From NCBI GenBank assembly GCA_900755095.1, contig CAAEFE010000032.1:1-53672 (forward strand): 53,672 nt of DNA. Direction: 5' to 3'. Below are positions 32,587 to 42,277 of this stretch, one piece after another. This DNA comes from an uncultured Bacteroides sp. (lineage in GTDB: Bacteria > Bacteroidota > Bacteroidia > Bacteroidales > Bacteroidaceae). Below the pieces are notes generated by a model. The model ran no database searches and was not told the origin of the DNA. It was given only the letters and a program-made list of their open reading frames with translations. Positions within the stretch are counted from its first letter, which is position 1. Every line of letters starts with the position of its first letter. The position numbers and the translations under genes are program-made.

Positions 32587-33144
32587 TTATAAAGAAAATG
32601 ATTGATAAATAGCTTCTAATTCTTTAATTCTATTAGTTATCAGAAACTTCTTTTCAAAAAGAGTTCGTGAATTTTCTCCGTACCAGTCTCTTTTCTGTCT
32701 ATCTTCTACCAATTCACATATGGCCTTCAAAAAAGACTCTTTCTTAAAAGGAAGTAATCTTCCATTATACCCATCCTCTACACAATCTCTATTCCCAACC
32801 ACATCAGATGCAACTATTGCTTTCCCTAAAGACATAGCTTCAATCACTGCCAAAGGTAACCCTTCATATCGGGCTACAGTCAGGTAAAACATTGAGTTCT
32901 TTACGCATTCCAATGTTTCCTTATGGCTAAGCCATGGAGACAATTCTATTACTTTATCCAAACCATATTCAGCAATCTTTACTTTCATCCTATCCAGCTC
33001 TGGTGAATAATAACCTACTCCCAATAAACAGAATCCCACCTCTGGATGTAAAGTATGAACCTCTTTCACCACTTCTACTAAAAAAATAGGATTCTTCTGA
33101 TATGATGGTCTCCCTATATAACAAATATATTTGTCCAGTCTCAT
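32587..33144 (-). CDS. GT4 glycosyltransferase, C-terminal half (split gene)
   Basis: 185 residues holding the nucleotide-sugar-binding lobe of a GT-B, GT4-type glycosyltransferase: YICYIGRPSYQKNP, and EX7E with E94 and E102 in ARYEGLPLAVIEAMSLGKAI. The acceptor lobe is missing and is encoded by the preceding frame (33141-33683). The ATG at 33144 overlaps that gene's stop by 4 bases (ATGA), within a run of nine A. One added A would fuse the two into an ordinary 365-residue enzyme. It could be translated separately by coupling. Last gene of the capsule operon. Confidence 0.8.
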   Translation of the reverse strand: MRLDKYICYIGRPSYQKNPIFLVEVVKEVHTLHPEVGFCLLGVGYYSPELDRMKVKIAEYGLDKVIELSPWLSHKETLECVKNSMFYLTVARYEGLPLAVIEAMSLGKAIVASDVVGNRDCVEDGYNGRLLPFKKESFLKAICELVEDRQKRDWYGENSRTLFEKKFLITNRIKELEAIYQSFSL

Positions 33145-33683
33145 TTTTTTTTCAATTCATTTATAGCATCAGGCACAGCATTATTCCAAACAAAAGCCCT
33201 ATCTTTTTTATAATGCACCATATTCACTCCCATTATTTTTTCAGACTCTGAGCAAGCCAGAAGACGAGCATTAAACTTCGTGATACATTCAATAAACAAA
33301 AAGATATTTCTTTTTACCACGGATTGTGCACTTAAAAAAGAAAAAGCATGAGGTGTATAAAAAGTTCTCGTATGAGTCAAGAATCCAGCTGCCCGCCCAA
33401 CAATTCCACCTTTAGCACTATGACAATGAATCAAGTCAGGACGTTCTTTCTTTATGATTCTCACAGTCTGCACAATAGCCTTTAAATCATTCCACAAATT
33501 TAAATCCCGATAAAGTTTTATTCTATACTCCTTTATTTCTCTTCCATATTTCTCTATCGGTTTGTTATTATCCTTATCTCCATGAACAATAACATATTCA
33601 TAACCACTTTCTGCATATACAATAGAGTTTCGGATATAAATATCCAGTCCACCGATCATTTGACCAACATGTAAAATTTTCAT
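33141..33683 (-). CDS. GT4 glycosyltransferase, N-terminal half (split gene)
   Basis: 180 residues holding the acceptor lobe of a GT-B enzyme: MKILHVGQMIGGLDIYIRN, RPDLIHCHSAKGGIVGRAAG, TFYTPHAFSFLSAQS, and it ends NNAVPDAINELKKK. A normal GT4 would continue with the GRP..QKNP strand, which begins in the next frame. The stop follows a run of nine A (33144-33152). Likely a frameshifted or slippage-regulated single gene. It starts 21 bases after the preceding GT4 gene. Confidence 0.8.
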   Translation of the reverse strand: MKILHVGQMIGGLDIYIRNSIVYAESGYEYVIVHGDKDNNKPIEKYGREIKEYRIKLYRDLNLWNDLKAIVQTVRIIKKERPDLIHCHSAKGGIVGRAAGFLTHTRTFYTPHAFSFLSAQSVVKRNIFLFIECITKFNARLLACSESEKIMGVNMVHYKKDRAFVWNNAVPDAINELKKK

Positions 33684-33704
33684 AATTCTATTTCGAACTG
33701 TTTC

Positions 33705-34778
33705 TTATTTACAAATCGAGCCAAATATCGAAATGTATTTCTTGTAAATTTCATCATTAGAGAACTTCACTGCAAGCTTTTTGAAACCATTTTTCCCCAT
33801 AGTTTTTCTTAGCTCATCATTTCCTAAAAGTTTCTCCAAAGCTTGCCGTAAGGCCACAATATCTAAAGCTGGTACAATAATACCATCTACTCCATCTTCT
33901 ATATATTCAGGGAAACAGCCTGTATTTGTTGCTACCACTGGCTTTTCATAATAGAACACACTCTGTACCGTCTGCGTACCTGTGGCATCTCTATAAGGTA
34001 ATACTATTACTTTACTTCGTTGAATCAATCCTGCCAACTCATTATCAGGCACATATTTATTAACATGTTCAAAGTTTGACGGCAGCGAATCTATTCCAAA
34101 AATTTGACTTATATCCCCTTTTCCAGCAATCATGAATTTCACATTCTTCATCTGCTTTCCCGCTTCTACTAATATATCAAGACCTTTATAATATTCTATT
34201 CTACCGAAAAATAACACATCTATATCTAAAATCTTATTTTCATTTTTAGGATATACCAAATTCTCAATTAAACCCAAATAATTCACTGCTATTTTTTTTT
34301 CATCCTTTATCAGCCCAAGTCGCAGTATATCATTTTTCATAAAATGACATGATACAATTATTTTTGCGCTATATTTAAAATAATCTTTGTATTGAGCCTT
34401 CAAAAGATAAGCATCCAATTGTCTAACACCCGAATGAAGAATATGATCATGAACAAAAGAAATAATTTTTTTATGGTCTACTATTCTATAGATGAATCTG
34501 TTCACTGGATGCGGACTATGAATGAAACACACATCAAAATCGAGAGAATGAACATACTTATAAATACAATAGTATGACAATGGATTTACGAAATCTAAAG
34601 GTTTTTTTCTATCAAAAGGGATGTTGCATATATTCTTCGTTCCTAATAGTTCATACCCAATATTTTTATTAGTCACAACAAATACTTCATGCTCTTTTGA
34701 AAAGAATTTTGTTAGCAAGAAAAAATTATCCCCCATTGCACCATTAACAGAAAAAGAAACAACAAGTATTCTCATCAC
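33705..34778 (-). CDS. Glycosyltransferase family 4
   Basis: 357 residues, complete GT-B protein. N-terminal lobe starts MMRILVVSFSVNGAMGDN; the C-terminal lobe has VLFFGRIEYYKGLDILVEA, FMIAGKGD and VIVLPYRDATGTQTVQSVFYYEKPVVA followed by TNTGCFPEYIEDG. A retaining transferase acting at the cytoplasmic membrane face during repeat-unit assembly. Sugar and linkage cannot be read. Preceded by the GT2 gene, followed by the split GT4. Confidence 0.9.
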   Translation of the reverse strand: MMRILVVSFSVNGAMGDNFFLLTKFFSKEHEVFVVTNKNIGYELLGTKNICNIPFDRKKPLDFVNPLSYYCIYKYVHSLDFDVCFIHSPHPVNRFIYRIVDHKKIISFVHDHILHSGVRQLDAYLLKAQYKDYFKYSAKIIVSCHFMKNDILRLGLIKDEKKIAVNYLGLIENLVYPKNENKILDIDVLFFGRIEYYKGLDILVEAGKQMKNVKFMIAGKGDISQIFGIDSLPSNFEHVNKYVPDNELAGLIQRSKVIVLPYRDATGTQTVQSVFYYEKPVVATNTGCFPEYIEDGVDGIIVPALDIVALRQALEKLLGNDELRKTMGKNGFKKLAVKFSNDEIYKKYISIFGSICK

Positions 34779-34799
34779 TACTACAAATCTTTTTATTAT

Positions 34800-35588
34800 T
34801 TATTCAATCTTGAGTAACAATTTTATCAATCCTTTTGGGATTATGCTCTTTAGCATATTGCTTAACCTAAAGCGTAATACCGCCTTCCAATAATAACAAT
34901 AAGCCTCCCACCTTCCATATCCATTTGTCTTATGAATCTGCAGTACTTCCTTCTTCGATTCTATAAAATGTGAGAAACTAGCACCTGCATCAATCCTCAC
35001 TCTCGAAACATAATATTTCAAATAATAAAATCGTTCCCCTGCGAGATAAATTGAAAGTAGAAAATCATAATCAGACGCAAGCTTATATTTAAGAGAATAC
35101 TTTTTCCCCTTCATCAAATCAGTTCGAATGAACACACTTTGATGTGAGAAAGCCATCATATAACGCATACTTTTCAACCCCAAAGCTTTCACTGGTCTAT
35201 CTCCTATAGCATAACGGAGAATCGTATCACCATAATAGACAGCATAGTTTTTATGAGTTTTTACAACAAAAACAAAACGTTCTACTACCTTATTATCAAC
35301 AAACTCATCGTCCGCATTCATAAAAAGAACCCACTCTCCAGTGGCATTATTGATAGCTTTATTCATAGCATCATATATACCATTATCCGGCTCTGATAAC
35401 CAAAAAGCTATCCTGCTTTCGTATTTCTTTATAATTGCTAAGGTACCATCTGTACTTTTTCCATCTATAATTATATATTCTATATTTTCATAAGTCTGAC
35501 TAAGTACAGACAATATAGTTCTTTGTATGGCAGATACAGCATTATAACAAACTGTTATTATTGAGACACGAGGAAGGTTATTATTCAT
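34800..35588 (-). CDS. Glycosyltransferase family 2
   Basis: 262 residues, GT-A fold. The start PRVSIITVCYNAVSAIQRTI, IIIDGKSTDGT, and the metal-binding LFMNADDEF (NADD at 91-94) are clear. The pattern SEPDNGIYDAMNKAI is typical of capsule GT2 enzymes that are inverting. No membrane helix, C-terminus hydrophobic and basic, so a peripheral membrane enzyme. Lies between the SDR and GT4 genes. Confidence 0.92.
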   Translation of the reverse strand: MNNNLPRVSIITVCYNAVSAIQRTILSVLSQTYENIEYIIIDGKSTDGTLAIIKKYESRIAFWLSEPDNGIYDAMNKAINNATGEWVLFMNADDEFVDNKVVERFVFVVKTHKNYAVYYGDTILRYAIGDRPVKALGLKSMRYMMAFSHQSVFIRTDLMKGKKYSLKYKLASDYDFLLSIYLAGERFYYLKYYVSRVRIDAGASFSHFIESKKEVLQIHKTNGYGRWEAYCYYWKAVLRFRLSNMLKSIIPKGLIKLLLKIE

Positions 35589-35606
35589 ATTTGAGTATGT
35601 AAAATC

Positions 35607-36575
35607 TTATTTCTTCTTTTTATACATCTTATATGCCTCTTTCAGCATGTCCTCATCACTATACTGTGGATGCCAATCTAGATCTTTTTCAGTTTCCTGA
35701 ATATCCAGAACATACTCTTCGTCCGCAATCATAAACTGTTCTGGATACATTAATGTAAAACCATATTTATCTAATAATCCTAACACTAACTTTACGAGTT
35801 TACCAGACGTTGGAATTACTATAGAATGTTTATCCGCTGACGTAACAACCCCCTGCAATAGGGTACGAATATCAGGCGGATTCTTAGAGCCTAAGTTATA
35901 TTCTTTGTTAGGTAATCCTTTGTCTATAGCGCAAAGAATAGCGCTAACGCAATCAAATACTGAAATCATTTGGTAATGATTCTTGCCATTACCAATTGTT
36001 GGTACTGGTAAATTCATATCAATTAACTTAAATAACTTTACTAAAATACCTAGGCGGCCTGGTCCATTGATCATACGAGGGCGGAAAATAGTAATATTCA
36101 TACCTTTTTGTCGATATTCCCGACAGATTTCTTCACACGCTTTTTTACTTTGTCCATAAGGACCAAAAGGATTTTGCGGGTGTTTTATATCCACTGGAAG
36201 ATATTGTGGCTTACCATACGTCATATCAGTAGTAAACATCAAATAGCGCATACAATTCTTTTCTTCCATCACTTCTAGAATGTTCTTAGTACCAACATAA
36301 TTAGTACTGTAAAAATATTCTTTACGATTTTTTGGAACCTTAGTGTGATACTGATTCGCCGCCAGATTGATTACCAAATCATCGGGCATTATATCAATCT
36401 TACGTATAGCAGACTTATCACGAATGTCTACATTTATAAACTTGGCTTTCTTATTAATACGTTCATCAAGTGTAGAAAGGATATCACCAACTACCACATT
36501 CTCCCCACGCTCAATCAGCGCATTGCTCAAGTAACGCCCAACGAAACCATCTCCTCCAAAAATATAATACTTCAT
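35607..36575 (-). CDS. NAD-dependent epimerase/dehydratase (extended SDR)
   Basis: 322 residues. The Rossmann GGDGFVG motif is at 7-13 and the YxxxK catalytic pair is Y140 and K144 (YGQSK), with TTDMTYG before it and FRPRMINGPGR after it. Acts on nucleotide- or lipid-linked sugar. It lies next to the ArnE-like transporter, HAD and UbiA genes, so it may modify a polyprenyl-phosphate-linked sugar; the family's size fits an extended SDR, not the short DprE2 type. Substrate unknown. Confidence 0.9.
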   Translation of the reverse strand: MKYYIFGGDGFVGRYLSNALIERGENVVVGDILSTLDERINKKAKFINVDIRDKSAIRKIDIMPDDLVINLAANQYHTKVPKNRKEYFYSTNYVGTKNILEVMEEKNCMRYLMFTTDMTYGKPQYLPVDIKHPQNPFGPYGQSKKACEEICREYRQKGMNITIFRPRMINGPGRLGILVKLFKLIDMNLPVPTIGNGKNHYQMISVFDCVSAILCAIDKGLPNKEYNLGSKNPPDIRTLLQGVVTSADKHSIVIPTSGKLVKLVLGLLDKYGFTLMYPEQFMIADEEYVLDIQETEKDLDWHPQYSDEDMLKEAYKMYKKKK

Positions 36576-36582
36576 TACTATT

Positions 36583-36939
36583 TTAACTTCTTGAAATTAA
36601 ATACACACCAATACAAATAATTACAATACCAACAATCCGAATTACCGAGAGTGCTTCACCAAAGAAGTAATATCCCACCACTGCCGCTACAACATATCCT
36701 ACACTTAAGAATGGATAAGCAAAACTAACTTCTACTTTTGAAAGAACCGCCATCCAAAGAAAAATACTAAGTGCATAGCAAATCATAGCTCCCCAAAGCC
36801 AAAGATTTGTTATCATCGCACCTATATTTGTAATCATATTACTCATTCCCGTTTCTCCCACAAGCAACATACCTTTGCGAATGCACAGTTGTGCAGTACA
36901 ATTCAGTAAAACACTGACTAAAATCAGTATGATATTCAT
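36583..36939 (-). CDS. ArnE/EamA-like small membrane transporter
   Basis: 118 residues with four membrane helices and the SMR/EamA fold (NCTAQLCIRKGML at start, WMAVLSKVEVSFAYPFLSVG, YYFFGEALSVIRIVGIVIIC at end). Closest in appearance to ArnE/ArnF, the proteins that flip undecaprenyl-phosphate-aminoarabinose. It lies between the SDR gene and the HAD/UbiA pair, so flipping of a polyprenyl-phosphate sugar to the periplasm is the likely role (inference). Confidence 0.8.
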   Translation of the reverse strand: MNIILILVSVLLNCTAQLCIRKGMLLVGETGMSNMITNIGAMITNLWLWGAMICYALSIFLWMAVLSKVEVSFAYPFLSVGYVVAAVVGYYFFGEALSVIRIVGIVIICIGVYLISRS

Positions 36940-37040
36940 ATTATTATAATATATAAATGATATAAATTTGTTTTAGTAAATTTAAACAACAGACATTATT
37001 AGACATAAACTTCATTTATAAGACAATACTATTTAAATGT

Positions 37041-37652
37041 TCATCGTATCATTATGCCTCTATCAGCAAACTCCAAAATTTCCTTGTCACCACGACTATC
37101 CCCATAAGCATATAAAAAATATTTTCTTCTATCAGGTTCTATTTCCAATAAACGATTTACTTTCTCGGGACCATAACAATTTTTCGTCAAGAAACGTCCA
37201 GTCAGTTTTCCACCAGGATCAACTTCAACTTTAGTTCCTATAGTAGCAGTTACTCCCAAACGCGAGCAACAGAATGGGCGGACCCAATCATCTATGCTAG
37301 CACTTATCACATACACTTTATCACCATTTTTCAAATGATTCTTTAATTTATCGACAGTCGATTCACGCTCTATTTTTTCCACTTCATCAGCAAAAATTTC
37401 TCCCCATCGTTGGAATTCCTTATAATCCATGCCACCAAAAAAATATGAGAAAAGAGCTTGTTTGACCTTCCAATTAGGATACAACCTTAACTTAAATGCT
37501 ATTAATAAAGGGGAGTACAACAAGAAACCCACCATAAAAGCCCAATATCCTTTTGTAAAAAGAATAAAATACAGTAAAGTGTCTTTATTTGTAATTGTAC
37601 CATCAAAATCAAATACGGCAATATTTTTCTTTCCCTCTAGCATACTCATCAC
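37041..37652 (-). CDS. HAD-IB family phosphatase
   Basis: 203 residues. Motif I FDFDGT has the nucleophile D15 and D17 (in IAVFDFDGTITN), motif II is VISASIDDW and motif III YGDSRGDKEIL. It resembles phosphoserine-phosphatase-like enzymes. Its ATG overlaps the UbiA stop by 4 bases, so the pair is translationally coupled. With a phosphoribosyl-transferring UbiA enzyme, the obvious job is removing the 5-phosphate from polyprenyl-phosphoryl-phosphoribose (inference). Confidence 0.85.
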   Translation of the reverse strand: MMSMLEGKKNIAVFDFDGTITNKDTLLYFILFTKGYWAFMVGFLLYSPLLIAFKLRLYPNWKVKQALFSYFFGGMDYKEFQRWGEIFADEVEKIERESTVDKLKNHLKNGDKVYVISASIDDWVRPFCCSRLGVTATIGTKVEVDPGGKLTGRFLTKNCYGPEKVNRLLEIEPDRRKYFLYAYGDSRGDKEILEFADRGIMIR

Positions 37653-38539
37653 AAATAGATTAGGACAAAAAAAGTCAAAAGCCAGCCAAGGATAGACAAT
37701 TGAATAAACCGATCATACATCAGGATTTTGGTAGGACTCCCACTTTTCACATCCACAATTGTCAGTTGCATATAACGTAATAATCCAATTAATACAAATA
37801 TTGATGTTACATACAAATAAGAGGTATGCATTCGTTCCTGTACTTCAGGTGATACCGTATACATAATATAACATACCATTGTAACAGCTGAAACTATTGT
37901 AATAGCTTGATTCATAAACTGCAAGTTATATCGATTAATATTGCAACGGACCTTTACCCCACTTTCCTCATACATAACAACGTCATCTCTACGTTTAGCA
38001 AAAGCAAGAAATAAAGCGAGAAGAAATGTCATCAACACAATCCATTGAGAAATCCCAATGCCAGTAGCGATCCCACCTACCCATATACGCAATACAAAAC
38101 CTATTGCTATAATGAACACATCTATCAAAGCAACTCGTTTCAATCTAATACAATAAGCAATATTCATTATAAAATAAAACATGATAATACTTATCACTTT
38201 CCAAGCAATTTCATCAGTAAGCAAAAAACATATTACTATAGAAAGAGTAAACATCACCATCATTAGTATATATCCAACAAACACTGATACTCTTCCATTT
38301 GCTATAGGACGTAGCCTTTTCTTAGGATGTAAGCGATCCGAGTCACGATCATAAATATCATTAAAACAATAAATACTGCTAGCTATAAAGCAATAGGCAA
38401 AAAAAACTTTTAGAGATGTGAACATATAAGACAAGTCCATAATATGTCCGCCAAAAAATAATGGCAAGAAAATAAATAAATTCTTTAGCCATTGCTGTGG
38501 CCTAATTAGCCTCAATAAATTCATAAATAGAACATACAT
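37649..38539 (-). CDS. UbiA family, decaprenyl-phosphate phosphoribosyltransferase-like
   Basis: 296 residues with about eight membrane helices. The catalytic NDxxDxxxD motif is at 60-68 (NDIYDRDSD) followed by RLHPKKRLRPIANG, and RPQQWLKNLFIFLPLFFGG stands at the start. This is the DPPR synthase branch of UbiA, which moves phosphoribose from PRPP to a polyprenyl phosphate. The start may be M1 or M6. Followed by a coupled HAD phosphatase, so a polyprenyl-phosphate-pentose donor is made for the capsule. Confidence 0.85.
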   Translation of the reverse strand: MYVLFMNLLRLIRPQQWLKNLFIFLPLFFGGHIMDLSYMFTSLKVFFAYCFIASSIYCFNDIYDRDSDRLHPKKRLRPIANGRVSVFVGYILMMVMFTLSIVICFLLTDEIAWKVISIIMFYFIMNIAYCIRLKRVALIDVFIIAIGFVLRIWVGGIATGIGISQWIVLMTFLLALFLAFAKRRDDVVMYEESGVKVRCNINRYNLQFMNQAITIVSAVTMVCYIMYTVSPEVQERMHTSYLYVTSIFVLIGLLRYMQLTIVDVKSGSPTKILMYDRFIQLSILGWLLTFFVLIYL

Positions 38540-38550
38540 ATAGTATAAAA

Positions 38551-40218
38551 TTACTTAATCAAAAACTTGGTAACCCATCCCTTTTTTGCTTTGTCCAACT
38601 CTTCTCTATTGACATATATTGGAATACTTTTTTGAAAAGGAATTTCTTCATAATCTATTGCGTCTTCTCCAATTTCCGTTGGATCATACCTTATGATTTC
38701 ATCTTTAAAAACTTTATAATTGAAACTCCAATTTTTACTTCTAAAGTATTGCGGACTCGTTTGCTGTATAGCTTTTACATAATATTCCGTCACACATTTA
38801 TTAAGAATTGAATATCCTAAAGAAATCGTCATAGCCATACTTACATTCAGCACAAGTAACACATACACTAATCGTCTCAACCATTTCCCAATATTATATT
38901 TAAGTCCTGCATATTCAGTATATAATAGAATCACAATAGGGAGGATATAGAAAAAAGGTACATACCTATATGAACTTCCCATTGGAAGTATCAGTAAAGA
39001 TGATAACAACACACCTATAGAAATACAGGTATTCCTATATATTGAACTCTTTTTAGATATAGCATACAATATAAAAGAAAGTAATAAAACATCCACAAAT
39101 ACAATTCCACCTCCCCCTATTCTAGCACCAGGAGAACCGGCACTCATTATATTATTCTCTGTTACAATATATGGTGGAATATATTTTCCATCAAGAATAT
39201 TGCTAGGACGAGAAGTATAGCTATATAATATTTGTATAATACGGTTTTTCTTTTGCAAAAATTGTGGTTGAGCACCATCATTTAGATATTCAGTCTCCTT
39301 ATCTCCAATTCCAAGAGGATAAATAGGATTACAATGATCGATGGTATTAGTAATATATGGATTAAAACCTGAAGTTAGAATAGTAAGAACTACAGCCCCC
39401 AAAGCCACCGCTATAATTCTATTCATTAATCTATATTTTTTCTGTACAAAAAGAAATATTAAAAAGACAAAAGTAAAAAATCCAGCCCAAAATAACATAT
39501 TAAATTTTGTACTTCCAGCTAAAATGATTGCTGCAGTCATTAATAAATAATCTAAAATAGCTTTTCTACTGTAAATTCCATATAAAGCGACAATAAGCCA
39601 AACAACAGTAAAGTACCCACATAGATCTATATAATATGAAAATACTTGTGTTGCAAAAATGGGAGGTAAAGCTAAACAAAGAGTATAAAATAATTTTTTT
39701 CTAAAATCTAATGTCCTCCCCACTACACTCCTACCCCAAAAATCATGAATAAGAAAAAGAGAAGATAATCCTAGTAGCCAAGAGACAGCCTTTCCTGATT
39801 CTAAATTTCCTGTCATAGCTACAATTGTTGCCGAAACAGTCTCCATTCCTTTACAATAATGATCTATCCATATATTCATTTCCCAGTTTTCTGATATTAT
39901 TGTATTGTGACTATCATAAATAGGATTCCATCCATGAGACAAAGCGTAAATCATAGGTTGATGATAAGCTTGTCCGTCATAACTGCCGTCAGGAATGATA
40001 GCTGATAGTAAGATTACAAACAACATTAAAAGTAAGCTAATACTTACATCTTTGATTATATTCTTCCTAAAGCAATGCAGGATAACAACACTTAATATAA
40101 ACGCAACAGGAAAATGAATAGCACTGATATGCCAACCTATCAGCCAAGACACCCCAGACAAAAGCAAAGTATTGAGTATTGTAAAGATTTGAATATATCC
40201 AATATTACACACTTTCAT
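38551..40218 (-). CDS. Multi-TM GT-C-like glycosyltransferase
   Basis: 555 residues, about eleven membrane helices and a soluble C-terminal tail. The first large loop has SYDGQAYHQPMIYALSHGWNP; the acidic residue followed by an aromatic/His pair in loop 1 is a mark of GT-C enzymes that use polyprenyl-phosphate sugars. The gene neighbours the UbiA/HAD/ArnE-like set, whose product would be its donor. Alternatives are a polymerase or another membrane protein. The start overlaps the Wzy-like gene by 14 bases. Confidence 0.65.
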   Translation of the reverse strand: MKVCNIGYIQIFTILNTLLLSGVSWLIGWHISAIHFPVAFILSVVILHCFRKNIIKDVSISLLLMLFVILLSAIIPDGSYDGQAYHQPMIYALSHGWNPIYDSHNTIISENWEMNIWIDHYCKGMETVSATIVAMTGNLESGKAVSWLLGLSSLFLIHDFWGRSVVGRTLDFRKKLFYTLCLALPPIFATQVFSYYIDLCGYFTVVWLIVALYGIYSRKAILDYLLMTAAIILAGSTKFNMLFWAGFFTFVFLIFLFVQKKYRLMNRIIAVALGAVVLTILTSGFNPYITNTIDHCNPIYPLGIGDKETEYLNDGAQPQFLQKKNRIIQILYSYTSRPSNILDGKYIPPYIVTENNIMSAGSPGARIGGGGIVFVDVLLLSFILYAISKKSSIYRNTCISIGVLLSSLLILPMGSSYRYVPFFYILPIVILLYTEYAGLKYNIGKWLRRLVYVLLVLNVSMAMTISLGYSILNKCVTEYYVKAIQQTSPQYFRSKNWSFNYKVFKDEIIRYDPTEIGEDAIDYEEIPFQKSIPIYVNREELDKAKKGWVTKFLIK

Positions 40219-41425
40219 TATTTTCTATTTTTGCATTTACATTAATACGTTGATAGTTCAAAAAATTTAAGATAAATAGATAAGTAATAGGTAAATCCAC
40301 AAAGTTCTCATTGCATTCTATTAAAATAAATATAAGTAGAACAAGAATTGTTGGAACGCCTAATTGCATCCGTTTAATACCTCTATAAGCAAAACAAAGA
40401 AATATCACTAACCATAGCAACCCCAATGATGCAGAGTTATTTACTAAACCAATACATCCGCCAGCATTCCCATAATTTCGTTTCTCAAAGTTTCTTGTAG
40501 CAATGCCATATCCCCAAATCGGTTGTTCTAATGTCATTTCAAATTGAGTAATCAAATCACGAGTACGAGTCACTTTAGATATGTGCTCCTCTCCTGCATC
40601 ATTTGCTGCTATTTTTCTTGCAACCACGGGAGAATTTATCATCATAATACATAACCCAAATATCAACAACATAGCTATAGGATAAAACCCCTTATGCATC
40701 TTACCATATTTTGAGAAGAAAATAACCAATGAAGCTATTCCCAAAAAAGCAATATAGGCCATTGTAGACAGAGTTGTAAGAAGTGTGACTACAATAACTA
40801 ACATTTGCCATTTTTCTTTTCGATTCAACATCCCCTCTTTTATTTCAGGAATGAACAATATAAAAGCAAAATTTAAGAAATATTGATATGCACCTGGTTC
40901 ATGGAATAAACCAGCATTCCGATGAAATAAATAATCCCACCCAACACAATGAAAAAAAAATTCTAAATACTGCCCCTCTTCTCCAGATCTACTGACTATT
41001 TGAGGAGTAAATAATTCCATTTCAACCCCTCCAAAAACTATCAGACTAAATATAGCTAATACTGTCAAAATATTTAAATAAATCCTTTTAAAGATATAAA
41101 ATGGATAGCGACAAATTATAACAAAAGAAAACATCAAATTAAACAGCCAAGACACCCAGCTATGATTCAATACATCTGTATGTATAACAAACCGATTTAC
41201 AAAGATTATTCCTCCATATATCAAACAATATATGAACCCTAAAGTATGCAGACGATGTTTATTTACGGTATGCTTATCATAATAAAGGTAAAATAGTGAA
41301 GTTAACAACATTACAATAAATGCTGGAACATATGACTTATGAGCAAATGAATATGACCCAGACCCTAATATTATGACTAAAACTCCCCAATAATCGACTA
41401 ATGTTTTACGGTTAATTCGCATCAC
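40205..41425 (-). CDS. O-antigen/capsule polymerase Wzy-like
   Basis: 406 residues, about ten membrane helices with a periplasmic loop near the middle. The NAGLFHEPGAYQYFLNFAF segment and the following repeat-rich loop (GYGIATRNFEKRNYGNAGG) match the usual Wzy/Wzy_C pattern, which links lipid-linked repeat units in the periplasm. Low sequence conservation is normal for Wzy. Position between acetyltransferases and the GT-C gene fits a Wzx/Wzy-dependent locus. Confidence 0.85.
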   Translation of the reverse strand: MMRINRKTLVDYWGVLVIILGSGSYSFAHKSYVPAFIVMLLTSLFYLYYDKHTVNKHRLHTLGFIYCLIYGGIIFVNRFVIHTDVLNHSWVSWLFNLMFSFVIICRYPFYIFKRIYLNILTVLAIFSLIVFGGVEMELFTPQIVSRSGEEGQYLEFFFHCVGWDYLFHRNAGLFHEPGAYQYFLNFAFILFIPEIKEGMLNRKEKWQMLVIVVTLLTTLSTMAYIAFLGIASLVIFFSKYGKMHKGFYPIAMLLIFGLCIMMINSPVVARKIAANDAGEEHISKVTRTRDLITQFEMTLEQPIWGYGIATRNFEKRNYGNAGGCIGLVNNSASLGLLWLVIFLCFAYRGIKRMQLGVPTILVLLIFILIECNENFVDLPITYLFILNFLNYQRINVNAKIENNESV

Positions 41426-41565
41426 TCATATAAATATATTACCCTCATTTATCATCCCCAATATTAATAAACACTTTCTAATTAGAATATAAATAAGAAT
41501 CTTAAACTAATTATTAAATACAACAATGTAAACATGAAGAAATCATCTATCAAAAAAAGAAAATA

Positions 41566-42123
41566 CTAGGCTTTATTTTTACTAAAAAAATATTGTTGCC
41601 TCATTTTTATAAGATCCCTATTATTGCATCTTTTACTCATCCACGGATAATTATGGCAATTCTTAATTACTTTTTTGGCATATTCATCCGTAGTCATTAT
41701 AAATTTAGCAGGAACTCCTCCCCATACTTCCCCAGATGGAATATGCTTAGTAACTATACTACCTGCAGCAACTATAGAGTTTGCACCAACAGAGGTATTA
41801 GGTAAAAGTATTGAATATGCCCCTACAAAACAGTTCTCAAAAAGTTCAATACTACCGACTTTATCCACTTCTGATAATGAAATCCCCAAATACTGTGCTA
41901 TATTAAAGCAACTTACATCATGATTTATAAACCTTACATTTGCAGCACAAATTACATTATCATGAATACTAACTAAATATGGTTCTGGTATACTACACGA
42001 ATATAACTGCACATTTCTACCAAGATAATGAAACTTACTCCTCATAAGCTCAGCTGCACCATGTGGACTTACCATTTTAGACATAATTTTAAAACAAAGG
42101 TCTTGCATTCTTCGGAAAAACAT
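41566..42123 (-). CDS. Left-handed beta-helix (hexapeptide) acyltransferase
   Basis: 185 residues with hexapeptide repeats in the range 70-150 (GSIELFENCFVGAYSILLPN, GANSIVAAGSIVTKHIPSGE, VWGGVPAKFIM). The first 60 residues are not repeat-like. The catalytic His that usually lies between repeats may be H69 in FINHDVSCFN. Likely O- or N-acetylates a sugar of the repeat unit, using acetyl-CoA. Set apart by AT-rich spacers on both sides. Confidence 0.85.
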   Translation of the reverse strand: MFFRRMQDLCFKIMSKMVSPHGAAELMRSKFHYLGRNVQLYSCSIPEPYLVSIHDNVICAANVRFINHDVSCFNIAQYLGISLSEVDKVGSIELFENCFVGAYSILLPNTSVGANSIVAAGSIVTKHIPSGEVWGGVPAKFIMTTDEYAKKVIKNCHNYPWMSKRCNNRDLIKMRQQYFFSKNKA

Positions 42124-42277
42124 ACATTCTTTTTTATTAATAAGTATTCTCTAATCTTCAACTCATACAAATAAAAAGCTCAAGGATCCTATATCATCAA
42201 CTATTACACTTTAAAAAGATTAGAATTCCATTCTTTTTTATTCCTATAGTAAAATCATCAATATTCATATCAAGATA

